A stretch of DNA of 64,000 nt from Maricaulis sp963975345. Lineage in GTDB: Bacteria > Pseudomonadota > Alphaproteobacteria > Caulobacterales > Maricaulaceae. Every line of letters starts with the position of its first letter. The first letter of the stretch is position 1. The position numbers were made by a program, and so were the translations under genes. The stretch covers positions 62,001-126,000 of the forward strand of contig NZ_CAXBGE010000012.1 of the NCBI RefSeq assembly GCF_963975345.1. Direction: 5' to 3'. Of the stretch, positions 17,292 through 25,137 are shown piece after piece. Under the pieces are notes generated by a model that did no database searches, was not told the origin of the DNA, and saw nothing but the letters and a program-made list of their open reading frames with translations.

Positions 17292-18179
17292 TCAGGAGCG
17301 GCGCGTGAGAACGTAGTCGACCACTTCTTTGAGAGTGTCTGCCCGCGCGCCGAAAGGTTCAAGGTGATCCTTGGCTTGCGCGGCCAGGTGCCGCGACCGA
17401 TCCAGTGCGCCCTCAACCCCCAGAATGGTGACAAAGGTGGCTTTTCCTTGACCGGCATCCTTGCCGACCGCTTTTCCTGTATCCGACGCGCTGCCAGTGG
17501 CATCCAGCAGATCATCGGTGATCTGGTAGGCCAGACCGAGATCATGCGCAAATCCTTCAAGCGCTCGGCGGATATGCGGTTCCACATCGCGCAGGATGAA
17601 GGCGCTCTCGGCGGCAAAGCCGATCAGCGCGCCGGTTTTCATCCGGTGCATGCGGGTGACGATTGAAATATCAAGCTCCTGGCTCTCGCCGAGAATATCA
17701 ATCATCTGGCCGCCGACCATGCCATAGGCGCCGCAGGCACGTGACAGACGCTCGACCAGCTTGGCCCTAACGCTGCCGCGATTATGGGTGTCCGGATGGG
17801 CGAGGATCTCGAAGGCAACGGCCTGTAGCGCATCGCCGGCCAGAACGGCCGTCGCCTCGTCATAGGCGCGGTGCACGGTCGGGCGGCCGCGTCTGAGGTC
17901 GTCATCATCCATGCAGGGCAAATCATCATGGATCAGCGAATAGGCGTGGATGCACTCCAGCGCCGAGGCGACGCGCAACAGGCCGCGCTCATCGGCATTG
18001 ACCAGACGGCCGCATTCCATCGCCAGAAACGGGCGCAAGCGCTTGCCTGGCCCGAGCGCGGCATAGCGCATCGCGGAATTGAGTTGGGCTTCCGGCCCCT
18101 CCGCACGGGGCAATAGCGCATCGAGTGCGACCGTGACCCGATCGGCGGCCTCGTTGAGACGCTGTTCGAAATTCTCCAT
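17292..18179 (-). CDS. ispA: Farnesyl diphosphate synthase (short-chain polyprenyl synthase)
   Basis: 295 residues from ATG 18179, with AGGACAGG upstream. The first aspartate-rich motif is DDLPCMDDDDLRRGRP and the second is DDLLD; GKRLRPFL is the conserved basic site for isopentenyl diphosphate. The residues before the first motif (ALECIHAYSLIHDD, with tyrosine in the chain-length region) fit a C15-type enzyme, though GGPP synthesis cannot be excluded. Gene order xseB - ispA - dxs is common in Proteobacteria; here a csaA-like gene is inserted between xseB and ispA. Confidence 0.94.
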   Translation of the reverse strand: MENFEQRLNEAADRVTVALDALLPRAEGPEAQLNSAMRYAALGPGKRLRPFLAMECGRLVNADERGLLRVASALECIHAYSLIHDDLPCMDDDDLRRGRPTVHRAYDEATAVLAGDALQAVAFEILAHPDTHNRGSVRAKLVERLSRACGAYGMVGGQMIDILGESQELDISIVTRMHRMKTGALIGFAAESAFILRDVEPHIRRALEGFAHDLGLAYQITDDLLDATGSASDTGKAVGKDAGQGKATFVTILGVEGALDRSRHLAAQAKDHLEPFGARADTLKEVVDYVLTRRS

Positions 18180-18232
18180 CACGCTTGCCTGTCCTGTTGG
18201 AATGAGTCTGCCCTGCGAAATCCGTTACCGGC

Positions 18233-18577
18233 CTAGTGAAGCCGGGATCCGTTCGGCACGTTTTGATCGGGTGCCATCAGCACAATCTCTCCCTTGCCAT
18301 CAGAAACGCCGAGAGTCAGCACTTCAGAATGCATCGGACCGATTTGTCGCGGTGGAAAATTCACCACGGCGAGCACTTGCTTTCCGACCAGGCTTTCAGG
18401 CGTGTAGTGCGTCGTGATCTGGGCCGAGGATTGTTTCTCACCGAGCTCACCGCCGAAATCGATCCAGAGCCGGATCGCCGGCTTGCGAGCTTCAGGAAAG
18501 GCGGCGGTGCGAACGACCGTGCCAATCCGGATATCAAGCTTGAGAAAATCTTCAATCGTCGCGCTCTGACCGCTCAC
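18233..18577 (-). CDS. csaA: CsaA-like tRNA-binding-domain protein
   Basis: 114 residues from GTG 18577, four bases after the xseB stop. The start gives VSGQSATIEDFLKLDIRIGTV, which matches the usual beginning of CsaA; longer readings run through xseB. The OB-fold EMAP/Trbp111 domain is recognisable by LDIRIGTVVRTAAFPEARKPA, QITTHYTPESLVGKQVLAVVNFPPR and QIGPMHSEVLTLG. CsaA is described as a dimeric chaperone-like protein that assists export. GTG start and tight spacing suggest it is made from the xseB transcript. Confidence 0.87.
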   Translation of the reverse strand: MSGQSATIEDFLKLDIRIGTVVRTAAFPEARKPAIRLWIDFGGELGEKQSSAQITTHYTPESLVGKQVLAVVNFPPRQIGPMHSEVLTLGVSDGKGEIVLMAPDQNVPNGSRLH

Positions 18578-18581
18578 CGGA

Positions 18582-18830
18582 TCAGTCCAGCCCGGCCGGC
18601 TCGAGTGCCGGTGCGCCGTCTTCACCACGGACGATTTTCTCGACCTTCAGCTCGGCGTCTTTCAGCTTGCCATCGCAATGGGCACGCAGGGCGGCGCCGC
18701 GCTCATAGATCGCAATCGAGCGCTCGAGTTCGACTTCGCCCGACTCGAGTTGTTTCACAATCGCTTCCAGCTCGGCAAGCGCCTGCTCGAAGCTCATTTT
18801 TTCGATCTCGGCATTGGGTGCGTCGGGCAT
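18582..18830 (-). CDS. xseB: Exodeoxyribonuclease VII small subunit
   Basis: 82 residues, the usual size. ATG 18830 has AGGAG 8 nt upstream. The coiled-coil body MSFEQALAELEAIVKQLESGE, then VELERSIAIYERGAALRAHC is diagnostic. XseB binds XseA to form the nuclease that degrades single-stranded DNA to oligonucleotides; the xseA gene is not in this window. First gene of the isoprenoid block, after the histidine phosphatase gene. Confidence 0.95.
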   Translation of the reverse strand: MPDAPNAEIEKMSFEQALAELEAIVKQLESGEVELERSIAIYERGAALRAHCDGKLKDAELKVEKIVRGEDGAPALEPAGLD

Positions 18831-18890
18831 CACGATTCTCCTGCAGGCTCGCAACATAGGCAGCCACCCGCCGGGCGGCAATTGCACAAA

Positions 18891-19493
18891 TTATCGGGAA
18901 CGCAATTCGTATCGGCGGAAAGACCAGTAGTTATCGCCGCCATCGCGCACGCAGTGCCAGCCAAGCGCCCGCAGGTGTGGCCGCAGCATGCGGTTGAACC
19001 AGCCATGGGCACACAGCAAAACCGGTCCCGATTTGGCGGCCTCGACCAGAATGCTCGCGGCCAGAGCGGCGCGCGTCTCGGCATCCTTGCGGCTTTCACG
19101 TCCGCGCGAAAAGCCCAGCCACCAGGAGCAGCGCGCAAACACGCCCCAAGTCTTGGCCATGAAGCGGCCCGGCATGGCCGGTGGCGGCAGTTCGGCTTCG
19201 ATGAAACAGGGCTCGATCACCAATTCACGGCCCGGCGCGACGGCACGCGCCGTCTCGATCGCCCGGCGCAATGTGCTGGCAAAGATGATCTGTGCTGCCG
19301 CGCCGGCCGCGACCAGATCGTCCGGTGGCACCTGCCCGGCTACCAGGCCTGCGGGCTGATAACACTCATCCCACCAGCTCTCATAGCGGCGCCAATCGAG
19401 CACAGCGCTGCGGTCGGCATCGGGCTTGCCGTGCCGGGCAATGGTGATCGGTCCCGGTTGTGACGGGGAAGGCAAATTGTCAGATTGGGTCAT
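18891..19493 (-). CDS. Histidine phosphatase superfamily protein
   Basis: 200 residues from ATG 19493. The catalytic RHG motif lies in ITIARHGKPDADR close to the N-terminus, and the second histidine in LLCAHGWFNRML. A basic WWLGFSRGRESRKDAETR stretch lies between. These enzymes form a phosphohistidine intermediate; the substrate is unknown. An alternative start at 19562 overlaps the stop of the HDAC-family gene (ATGA) and would add 23 low-complexity residues. It would explain the missing ribosome site at 19493, so the exact start is open. Confidence 0.82.
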   Translation of the reverse strand: MTQSDNLPSPSQPGPITIARHGKPDADRSAVLDWRRYESWWDECYQPAGLVAGQVPPDDLVAAGAAAQIIFASTLRRAIETARAVAPGRELVIEPCFIEAELPPPAMPGRFMAKTWGVFARCSWWLGFSRGRESRKDAETRAALAASILVEAAKSGPVLLCAHGWFNRMLRPHLRALGWHCVRDGGDNYWSFRRYELRSR

Positions 19494-19558
19494 CGGCTGG
19501 CTGGCGGGGGCCGACACATTCAGACGGTGCGCCCCGTCGCGACCGGCCTGACCAGAAC

Positions 19559-20491
19559 TCATGCCTCGACCAAGGCCTGCACAAAGGCAGCTGCCGAGCG
19601 GCCGAGCGCGGGGCAGTCGTATCCGCCCTCCAGCACAGAGACAAGCCGTGATGAGGCAAATTCTGCGGCCAGTCCCGCGAGTTGGCTGGCAGCCCACGCG
19701 AAATCGGCCTCCAACAGGGCGAGGCCGCCGGCCGGATCGCGCTCGTGCGCGTCAAATCCAGCCGAGACAAAAATAAATTCCGGCCGGAAGGCGGCCAACG
19801 CCGGACGGACCTGCCGGGTGAAGGCGTCACGCCAGGCGGGGCCTTGCGTGCCCGCCATCAAGGGCACGTTGACCACATTGCCATTGAGGCCGGTTTCATC
19901 GGCGCTGCCAGTGCCGGGATAGAGGGGAGACTGGTGCAAGGACGCGAACATCACCCGCGTGTCCAGTTCGGCCAAGCATTGCGAGCCATTACCGTGATGG
20001 ACATCGATATCGACGATCGCTACTCGCGCCAGTCCATGCACTTCGAGCGCATGCAGCGCCGCGATGGCAATTGAGTTGAGCAGGCAAAAGCCCATCGCCC
20101 GGTCGGGTTCGGCATGATGGCCGGGCGGACGCGCCAGGCAGAAGGCGGCATCAGCCTCGCCGGCCATAATGCGGTCAACGGCATCGATCGAGGCGCCCGC
20201 CGTCGCCAGCGCCGCCCGCCAGGTGTCGCGGCAGACCTTGGTATCAAGATCGAGCGAAACCCACTCATCAGCCGCCGCCGTGTCGCAGGCATCGCGGATA
20301 CGCTCGATATAGTCGGCGGTGTGGAAGCGCTCGACCGATGCTGTTTCAGCCGGCCTCGCCTCGTGCCAGACCGGCCCCGTCAATGCCGTCAGCGCGTCGC
20401 GTGCGGCGAGATAACGGCCCTCATGTTCGGGATGGCCCGGCGGTACGCGATGCATCCGGCTGGCTGGATTGTCGATAACCAGTGTTCTCAT
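19559..20491 (-). CDS. Histone deacetylase-family (class II-like) amidohydrolase
   Basis: 310 residues with the arginase/deacetylase fold. Diagnostic stretches are GHPEHEGRY at the N-terminus, the active-site pair in RPPGHHAEPDRAMGFCLLN, the zinc-binding DIDVHHGNGSQ, SLHQSPLYPGTG, SAGFDAHERDP and VLEGGY. Bacterial members act on small acetylated substrates such as acetylpolyamines, or on acetyl-lysines; which one applies is not visible. It is the first gene of a minus-strand series continuing into the histidine phosphatase and xseB. Confidence 0.93.
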   Translation of the reverse strand: MRTLVIDNPASRMHRVPPGHPEHEGRYLAARDALTALTGPVWHEARPAETASVERFHTADYIERIRDACDTAAADEWVSLDLDTKVCRDTWRAALATAGASIDAVDRIMAGEADAAFCLARPPGHHAEPDRAMGFCLLNSIAIAALHALEVHGLARVAIVDIDVHHGNGSQCLAELDTRVMFASLHQSPLYPGTGSADETGLNGNVVNVPLMAGTQGPAWRDAFTRQVRPALAAFRPEFIFVSAGFDAHERDPAGGLALLEADFAWAASQLAGLAAEFASSRLVSVLEGGYDCPALGRSAAAFVQALVEA

Positions 20492-20592
20492 GGTGTCAGT
20501 CTGTTCTGAATTTCATGGACAACAAACCGTACTGGCAAAAAACCGAATGGCACAGCGGCAATGCTCAGCCGCGACGCACCGTGACGCCGCGC

Positions 20593-21465
20593 CTAATGCC
20601 CCAGCGTCACATTCATGATCTTGACACCCGGGGGGGCCGGCACATCCTCGGGCACGAAGAAATCAGGCAGGAGCTCAATGCCGGGCACATAGCTGTATTG
20701 TTCGAAATCACGCTCGCCTTCTGCATAAAGGAAGCTGTCATCGATCAGGAAATTGCCGGTGAAGCTGGCCGCCGGCTTGTTGAGAACGCGATAGGCGGTT
20801 TCAGCGAGGATTTCCGGCTTGCGGCAGGCTTTCATCGCTTCATCATCGGCGAGAATGTTGGAAATCGCCGCCGTCGCAACCGCTGTGCGCGGCCAGATCG
20901 CATTGGCGGCGATACGGCCCTTGAACTCCTCGCCCCAACCGAGAATGCACAGACTCATCTGATATTTGGCGCTGGTATAGGCGACGTGCGGGCCAAACCA
21001 CATCGGCCGCATATCGAGCGGCGGCGACAGGGCGATGATGTGGGGATTGTCGGACTTTTCCAGCCAGGGCAGGCATTTCTGCGTCACCATGAAAGTGCCG
21101 CGGCCATTGACCTGGTGCATCAGGTCATAGCGCTTCATCGGCACATCAACCGTGCCGCGCGGGAAAATCGCCGAAGCGTTGTTGATCACGGCATCAATGC
21201 CGCCGAACCGGGCCACCGCCGCAGCGACAGCCGCCTCAACCTGCGCTTCGTCACGAATATCGCATTTGACAGCCAGCGCCTTGCCGCCCGCCGCCTCAAC
21301 CGCGTCGGCCGCCGAGTGGATCGTGCCCTCCAGCTTGGCCTGCTGCGTGTCCGACTTCGCGGCGATGACGATATTGGCGCCGTCGCGGGCACAGCGCTCG
21401 GCGATCGCCAGGCCAATGCCGCGGCTCGCGCCAGTGATGAATATCGTCTTGTCCTTGAGGCTCAT
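20593..21465 (-). CDS. Short-chain dehydrogenase/reductase, HSDL2-like
   Basis: 290 residues. The nucleotide site is TGASRGIGLAIAERCA, followed by NNASAIFPRGTVDVPMKRYDLM and the catalytic Y-x-x-x-K in AYTSAKYQMS. The sequence IIALSPPLDMRPMWFGPH and the C-terminal SFLYAEGERDF are typical of the SDR group related to human hydroxysteroid dehydrogenase-like 2, thought to act in fatty-acid or sterol metabolism. There is no C-terminal SCP2 domain. The substrate is inference. It follows the lepB tandem in the same direction. Confidence 0.9.
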   Translation of the reverse strand: MSLKDKTIFITGASRGIGLAIAERCARDGANIVIAAKSDTQQAKLEGTIHSAADAVEAAGGKALAVKCDIRDEAQVEAAVAAAVARFGGIDAVINNASAIFPRGTVDVPMKRYDLMHQVNGRGTFMVTQKCLPWLEKSDNPHIIALSPPLDMRPMWFGPHVAYTSAKYQMSLCILGWGEEFKGRIAANAIWPRTAVATAAISNILADDEAMKACRKPEILAETAYRVLNKPAASFTGNFLIDDSFLYAEGERDFEQYSYVPGIELLPDFFVPEDVPAPPGVKIMNVTLGH

Positions 21466-21509
21466 GGCGCTCTCCCGATCCGGTTTCAGACCGTGAGGTT
21501 AGAGCGGTA

Positions 21510-22289
21510 TTACAGCCAGTGCCAGACCCGTCCCGACGGACAATACAGCCCCGGCTCGGTACGGCAGCGTGCAAAGGTGAAGGGTACCGTCTCGGCGCGG
21601 CCGATCACATGCGACATCGGCACAAAGCCCGGCCCGCCATCGGCGCGGCTATCAGTTGAATTGTCACGATTATCGCCCATCAGGAAAATCCGGTCAGCCG
21701 GCACGATGACCGGGCCAAACTCATCGAGGCGTTCGCGGTCACCACGCTCATAAATTTCGTGCGTAAAGCCGCCCGGCAGGGTCTCGACATAATGCGCGAC
21801 TTCGACGACTTCCGGATAGCCGTGGTGTTGCCGGTAGCTGCGCACATCGACCAGCTCGCGATCGATCAAATTGCCATTGATGTAGAGCCGCCCCTCATGC
21901 ACCGCGATCTCGTCGCCGGGCAGACCGATCACGCGCTTGATCAGGGTCAGGCTTTGGCGGGTATCGCGCAGCACCACGACATCGCCGCGCTCCGGCACGG
22001 CCCAGCCCAGCCGTCCGTCCCAGCTGTCAGGCAGTTGGTCACCCAACCCCAACGGCAAGGAGTGGCGCGAATAGCCATAGGCCCATTTCGACACCAGAAT
22101 ACGGTCGCCGACCTCAAGCGTCGGCTGCATGCTCTCGGATGGGATGTAGAAGAAAGCAAACGCGACCGAGGTCATCGCAAACCACAGCGCCGCGACGCCG
22201 GCGAGGAAGCGCACGGTGTCACGCGCCTCGCCCAACCCGCTCCGCGCCCAAGCCGGCAGATGCCGTGCGATTTCCTGCAGCCGGTTCAT
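21510..22289 (-). CDS. lepB: Signal peptidase I (second tandem copy)
   Basis: 259 residues. ATG 22289 follows the stop of the first lepB copy by one base. One N-terminal membrane helix (FLAGVAALWFAMTSVAFAFF) precedes the catalytic serine in IPSESMQPTLEVGD; the general-base lysine is in LIKRVIGLPGDEI, and GDNRDNSTDSR is the third family motif. It removes signal peptides on the periplasmic face. It is clearly a paralogue of its neighbour, sharing LVSKWAYGYSRHSLPLG and the unusual C-terminal TFARCRTEPGLYCPSGRVWHWL pattern with two cysteines. Confidence 0.95.
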   Translation of the reverse strand: MNRLQEIARHLPAWARSGLGEARDTVRFLAGVAALWFAMTSVAFAFFYIPSESMQPTLEVGDRILVSKWAYGYSRHSLPLGLGDQLPDSWDGRLGWAVPERGDVVVLRDTRQSLTLIKRVIGLPGDEIAVHEGRLYINGNLIDRELVDVRSYRQHHGYPEVVEVAHYVETLPGGFTHEIYERGDRERLDEFGPVIVPADRIFLMGDNRDNSTDSRADGGPGFVPMSHVIGRAETVPFTFARCRTEPGLYCPSGRVWHWL

Positions 22290-22290
22290 T

Positions 22291-23055
22291 TCACAAACCC
22301 TGCCAGACGCGGCCGGTCGGGCAATACATCCCCTCTTCGGGGCGGCAACGGGCGAAGGTGAACAACACCGTTTCGGCACGCCCGACCACATTGGCCAGCG
22401 GCACCAGACCCGGCCCCGGCGATGCGCGGCTGTCACGCGACGCATCGCGATTATCGCCCATCACGAAGACCGTGCCCGGCAAGACTGTCACTGGACCGTA
22501 ATTGTCGAGTTCATGGGTATCGTCCCGCTCATAGATCGGATGCGAGCGATCACCGGGCAGGGTCTCGGTATAATGGGTGACCGTCTGGACGCGCTGCGAA
22601 GAATTTTCGCGGTAATTGCGAATATCGTCGAGCACGCGCGGCGGCGCCTCACCATTGATGTAAAGCCGACCCTCGCGCACTTCGATCACATCGCCGCCGA
22701 TGCCGATAACGCGCTTGATCAGATTGCGCGGCGGGCTCTGGCGCTCATCGCGAAACACGATCACGTCACCGCGACGCGGCTGCGACCAGGCGAGGCGCGC
22801 ATTCCAGTTGTCCGGCAACATATAGCCAATGCCGAGCGGCAGAGAATGGCGCGAATAGCCATAGGCCCATTTCGACACCAGCACCCGGTCGCCCACTTCC
22901 AGCGAGGGCTGCATGCTTTCGGATGGGATGTGAAAAGCGGCGAAACCGAAGGTGACAAGGCCGGCCCAAACCGCAGCGACTCCGACCAGAAAGCGGGCGG
23001 TCTCAACGGCTTCTTCGGCGGCGCGGCCCGCAAGGCGTTTGATGACAGAATTCAT
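22291..23055 (-). CDS. lepB: Signal peptidase I (first tandem copy)
   Basis: 254 residues with the same layout as the following copy: membrane helix around residues 20-41, serine in IPSESMQPSLEVGD, lysine in NLIKRVIGIGGDVI, GDNRDASRDSR, and a C-terminal CRPEEGMYCPTGR pair of cysteines that could form a periplasmic disulfide. Its ATG overlaps the stop of the YbjQ-like gene (ATGA). Both copies keep all catalytic motifs, so neither looks like a pseudogene; a division of substrates is possible. Confidence 0.95.
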   Translation of the reverse strand: MNSVIKRLAGRAAEEAVETARFLVGVAAVWAGLVTFGFAAFHIPSESMQPSLEVGDRVLVSKWAYGYSRHSLPLGIGYMLPDNWNARLAWSQPRRGDVIVFRDERQSPPRNLIKRVIGIGGDVIEVREGRLYINGEAPPRVLDDIRNYRENSSQRVQTVTHYTETLPGDRSHPIYERDDTHELDNYGPVTVLPGTVFVMGDNRDASRDSRASPGPGLVPLANVVGRAETVLFTFARCRPEEGMYCPTGRVWQGL

Positions 23056-23372
23056 TTCAGCTTCACCGCGGTTCCGTAGGCGAGAATTTCCGCTGTCCCC
23101 TCCATTACGGTCGAGGTAGCGAGGCGGAAGGTGATGATCGCATCGGCGCCAAGTTCTTCGGCATGGCGCACCATGCGATCCAGCGCCTGCTCGCGCGTCT
23201 CGGAGAGAAGCTGCGTGTATTCAGGCACTTCGCCGCCAACGAGATTGCGGAGCCCGGCAATAAAATCGCGCCCGAAAAACCGCGCCCGGACGACATTGCC
23301 GCGCGCCACACCGACCACCCGGTCGATTTCGCGGCCCGGAACCGTGTCAGACATCGTTACGATCAAACTCAT
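23052..23372 (-). CDS. YbjQ/UPF0145 family protein
   Basis: 106 residues matching the YbjQ family: GVARGNVVRARFFGRDFIAGLRNLVGG, then EYTQLLSETREQALDRM and the closing ADAIITFRLATSTVMEGTAEILAYGTAV. Members form homopentamers and are sometimes labelled heavy-metal-binding, without firm functional proof. GGAAG precedes the ATG. The gene overlaps by four bases both with the upstream small membrane-protein gene and with the downstream lepB, so all are one unit. Confidence 0.88.
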   Translation of the reverse strand: MSLIVTMSDTVPGREIDRVVGVARGNVVRARFFGRDFIAGLRNLVGGEVPEYTQLLSETREQALDRMVRHAEELGADAIITFRLATSTVMEGTAEILAYGTAVKLK

Positions 23373-23611
23373 TTCGTCTTCCCTTCCACAGGCCAGTCAT
23401 CGTCGTCTTCATGACAGGTTTGCAGATACAAGATCGCAACACCTGCTGCCGGGATAGCGACCACGCCGACCCAAGCGATGTTGTAAGGATAGGCCAAGCG
23501 CCAGCCGACCAACAGGTCGAGCACCAGCAGGACGAGATAAATCGCCAGCCCGACGGCCAGCAGGGCCAGCCCGCCGTGATCGTGCATCCACTTCCACACT
23601 GTCTGAATCAT
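23369..23611 (-). CDS. Small two-helix membrane protein of unknown function
   Basis: 80 residues from ATG 23611; the frame extends upstream through noncoding-looking sequence. Two membrane helices (LALLAVGLAIYLVLLVLDLLVG and IAWVGVVAIPAAGVAILYL) and a short cytoplasmic-type tail CHEDDDDWPVEGKTK with five acidic residues. No family recognised. It heads the YbjQ-lepB-lepB series and overlaps YbjQ by four bases. Confidence 0.65.
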   Translation of the reverse strand: MIQTVWKWMHDHGGLALLAVGLAIYLVLLVLDLLVGWRLAYPYNIAWVGVVAIPAAGVAILYLQTCHEDDDDWPVEGKTK

Positions 23612-23805
23612 GTCTGCGAGCACCCTGAAACCGGTCCTGTCTGCCGCATACGCCGAAATTGGGGTATAACCAAGAGTGTGACCGTTGGCAGCGCCAATTT
23701 GCACCATGGCGTGGCATCGTGGTCGCACCGGGACCACTACGGCTCTATTCCCCCTTGGCCCGCGCCCGCACATCAGAGAAGCTGCAGATTGAAGGAGACG
23801 ACCCC

Positions 23806-24189
23806 ATGACCCAGACCATTTACGAACCGGAAAACGGCCAAGCCACCGAGCGTGACGAGCGTCTGATGGCCGGGCTGGGCTACGTCCTGATCCTGGTCGG
23901 CAATATTATCGGCGTCACGACGCTGATCGCCGTCATCCTCGCCTATGCGCGCAAGGATGCCGCGCCGGGCTGGCTACATTCCCACTACGTGTTCCAGATC
24001 CGCACTTTCTGGGCCGCCGTGATCGGCATCCTCGCCTGCTCGCTCCTGGTTGCCACCGTCATCCTCTCCCCCTTCGGCCTGCTCGGTTTCGCCCTGATCT
24101 GGCTGTGGGTGCTGGTCCGCTCCATCATTGGCCTGATCCGACTGATCGATGGCCGCGGCAATGCCGACCCGCAGGGCTATTGGGTTTAA
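23806..24189 (+). CDS. DUF4870-like membrane protein
   Basis: 127 residues from ATG 23806 with AAGGAGA 8 nt upstream. A hydrophilic N-terminus of about 20 residues is followed by three membrane helices (MAGLGYVLILVGNIIGVTTL, TFWAAVIGILACSLLVATVI, LLGFALIWLWVLVRSIIGLI) and the motif AYARKDAAPGWLHSHYVFQIRTFW, typical of the DUF4870/Tic20-like small membrane proteins. The C-terminus GRGNADPQGYWV is conserved in these proteins. Function unknown. A long inverted repeat lies 21 nt after its stop. Confidence 0.8.
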   Translation: MTQTIYEPENGQATERDERLMAGLGYVLILVGNIIGVTTLIAVILAYARKDAAPGWLHSHYVFQIRTFWAAVIGILACSLLVATVILSPFGLLGFALIWLWVLVRSIIGLIRLIDGRGNADPQGYWV

Positions 24190-24537
24190 GCACAGGCGCT
24201 GGGAAAAGGGGGACGGGTATAATCAACGCGCACTCAAGCCGGTTTGGCCATCAGGCTGCCGCAGCGCGTGCGCGTTAATTATACCCGTCCTCTTTTTCTG
24301 GCGCGGCGCACGCGGCAGGGCCATTCACAAGCGTGGATCGAAGCGGGCCATTTATTCCAGCCTCTTCTTCAAGAGAAAAGCGTCACATATTCGAATGTAT
24401 TTGCATATTTATGAAAGTGCGGCTATGTTAACAACTTGAGATAGCGAACCATAGATTTCCCCGAAAATCTGACATTATTTCCAGACGGGCAATCCATGTC
24501 GGTTGGCTATCAAGAGGCTATTTGAAAGTTTGAAACC
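24190..24537. other. Intergenic region with long inverted repeat and AT-rich half
   Basis: The first part holds the 23-bp inverted repeat listed at 24211-24290. From about 24340 to 24530 the sequence is clearly AT-richer than the surroundings and should hold the promoter of the GlsB-like gene. No gene seen. Confidence 0.5.
24211..24290 (+). repeat. 23-bp inverted repeat followed by T-rich tract
   Basis: Arm 1 at 24211-24233 (GGACGGGTATAATCAACGCGCAC with the centre split here as GGACGGGTATAAT / CAACGCGCAC) and arm 2 at 24268-24290 are reverse complements at 22 of 23 positions, with a 34-nt loop. TCTTTTTCT follows arm 2 and GAAAAG precedes arm 1, extending the pairing. It may act as the terminator of the DUF4870-like gene, or be a miniature mobile element. 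Confidence 0.8.
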
Positions 24538-24792
24538 ATGACTCTCAGCGGATTACTAATCTGGTTGTTTATCGGCGCCGTTGCCGGTTGGCTCGCTGGT
24601 CTCATAGTCAAAGGCTATGGCTTCGGTCTGCTCGGCAATATCGTGGTCGGCATCGTCGGCGCCTTCGTCGGCGGCTGGCTGTTCAGCGTGCTGGGCATCG
24701 TTGCCCTGCACGGGATTGTCGGCGCGATCATCGGTGCCACAGTCGGCGCCGTCGTCGTTCTGTTTCTGCTCAGCCTGGTGCGACGCGCCTGA
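24538..24792 (+). CDS. GlsB/YeaQ/YmgE family stress membrane protein
   Basis: 84 residues, three glycine-rich helices: LIWLFIGAVAGWLAGLIVKG, the hallmark GFGLLGNIVVGIVGAFVGGWLF, and HGIVGAIIGATVGAVVVLFLL. These proteins (also called transglycosylase-associated) are small inner-membrane proteins often induced by envelope or general stress; the molecular role is unknown. An entericidin gene follows in the same orientation. Confidence 0.93.
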   Translation: MTLSGLLIWLFIGAVAGWLAGLIVKGYGFGLLGNIVVGIVGAFVGGWLFSVLGIVALHGIVGAIIGATVGAVVVLFLLSLVRRA

Positions 24793-24836
24793 CACTTTGG
24801 CTACAGCCGCGCTTCAAGCGCGAATTTCAAGAATAT

Positions 24837-24892
24837 CACGCTGCCATTTATTCCATCTGGCAGTGTGATTGAACCGATGGCGCTTCGCCATC
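24837..24892 (+). other. Two tandem hairpins before the entericidin ribosome site
   Basis: CACGCTGCCA (24837-24846) pairs with TGGCAGTGTG (24858-24867), and GATGGCG (24876-24882) pairs with CGCCATC (24886-24892). The second stem ends 2 nt before TGGAGA, the likely ribosome site of the entericidin gene. No T run follows either stem, so a structured leader is as likely as a terminator. Confidence 0.45.
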
Positions 24893-24905
24893 ACTGGAGA
24901 CTCAC

Positions 24906-25031
24906 ATGCGTATTTTGGCACTGATTTTGTTTAGCTGTGTATTTTTGACCTCTTGTCAGACCCTCAAGGGTGCCGGCGACGATATCCATGACGCCGGGGA
25001 CGTTCTCGATGACATCGTCAACGACGGCTAG
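24906..25031 (+). CDS. Entericidin-like small lipoprotein (41 aa)
   Basis: A short gene starting ATG CGT ATT with TGGAGA 8 nt upstream. The product begins with a lipoprotein signal (MRILALILFSCVFLTSC; lipobox LTSC, lipidated Cys17) and continues QTLKGAGDDIHDAGDVL then DDIVNDG. The Cys-x-T-x-x-G-x-G-x-D-I-x-x-x-G pattern is that of EcnA/EcnB entericidins, small membrane lipoproteins linked to stress and stationary phase. It is unusually acidic at its end. It follows the GlsB-like gene by 113 nt; both fit a stress-envelope role. Confidence 0.88.
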   Translation: MRILALILFSCVFLTSCQTLKGAGDDIHDAGDVLDDIVNDG

Positions 25032-25137
25032 GCCCTTCGGGGTGCCGACCCGGGGCCCATCCCGACCGGCTTGAGACGCCACGCCGCCCTGCGTCCGGTT
25101 GCCCCCGGGCGTAGGGCGTCATCCTCGTGTCTGTTTT

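Noticed and set aside
24815..24829. CGCGCTTCAAGCGCG palindrome after the GlsB-like gene
   Set aside because: Arms separated by only one base cannot form a hairpin as such; no T run, so not called as terminator.
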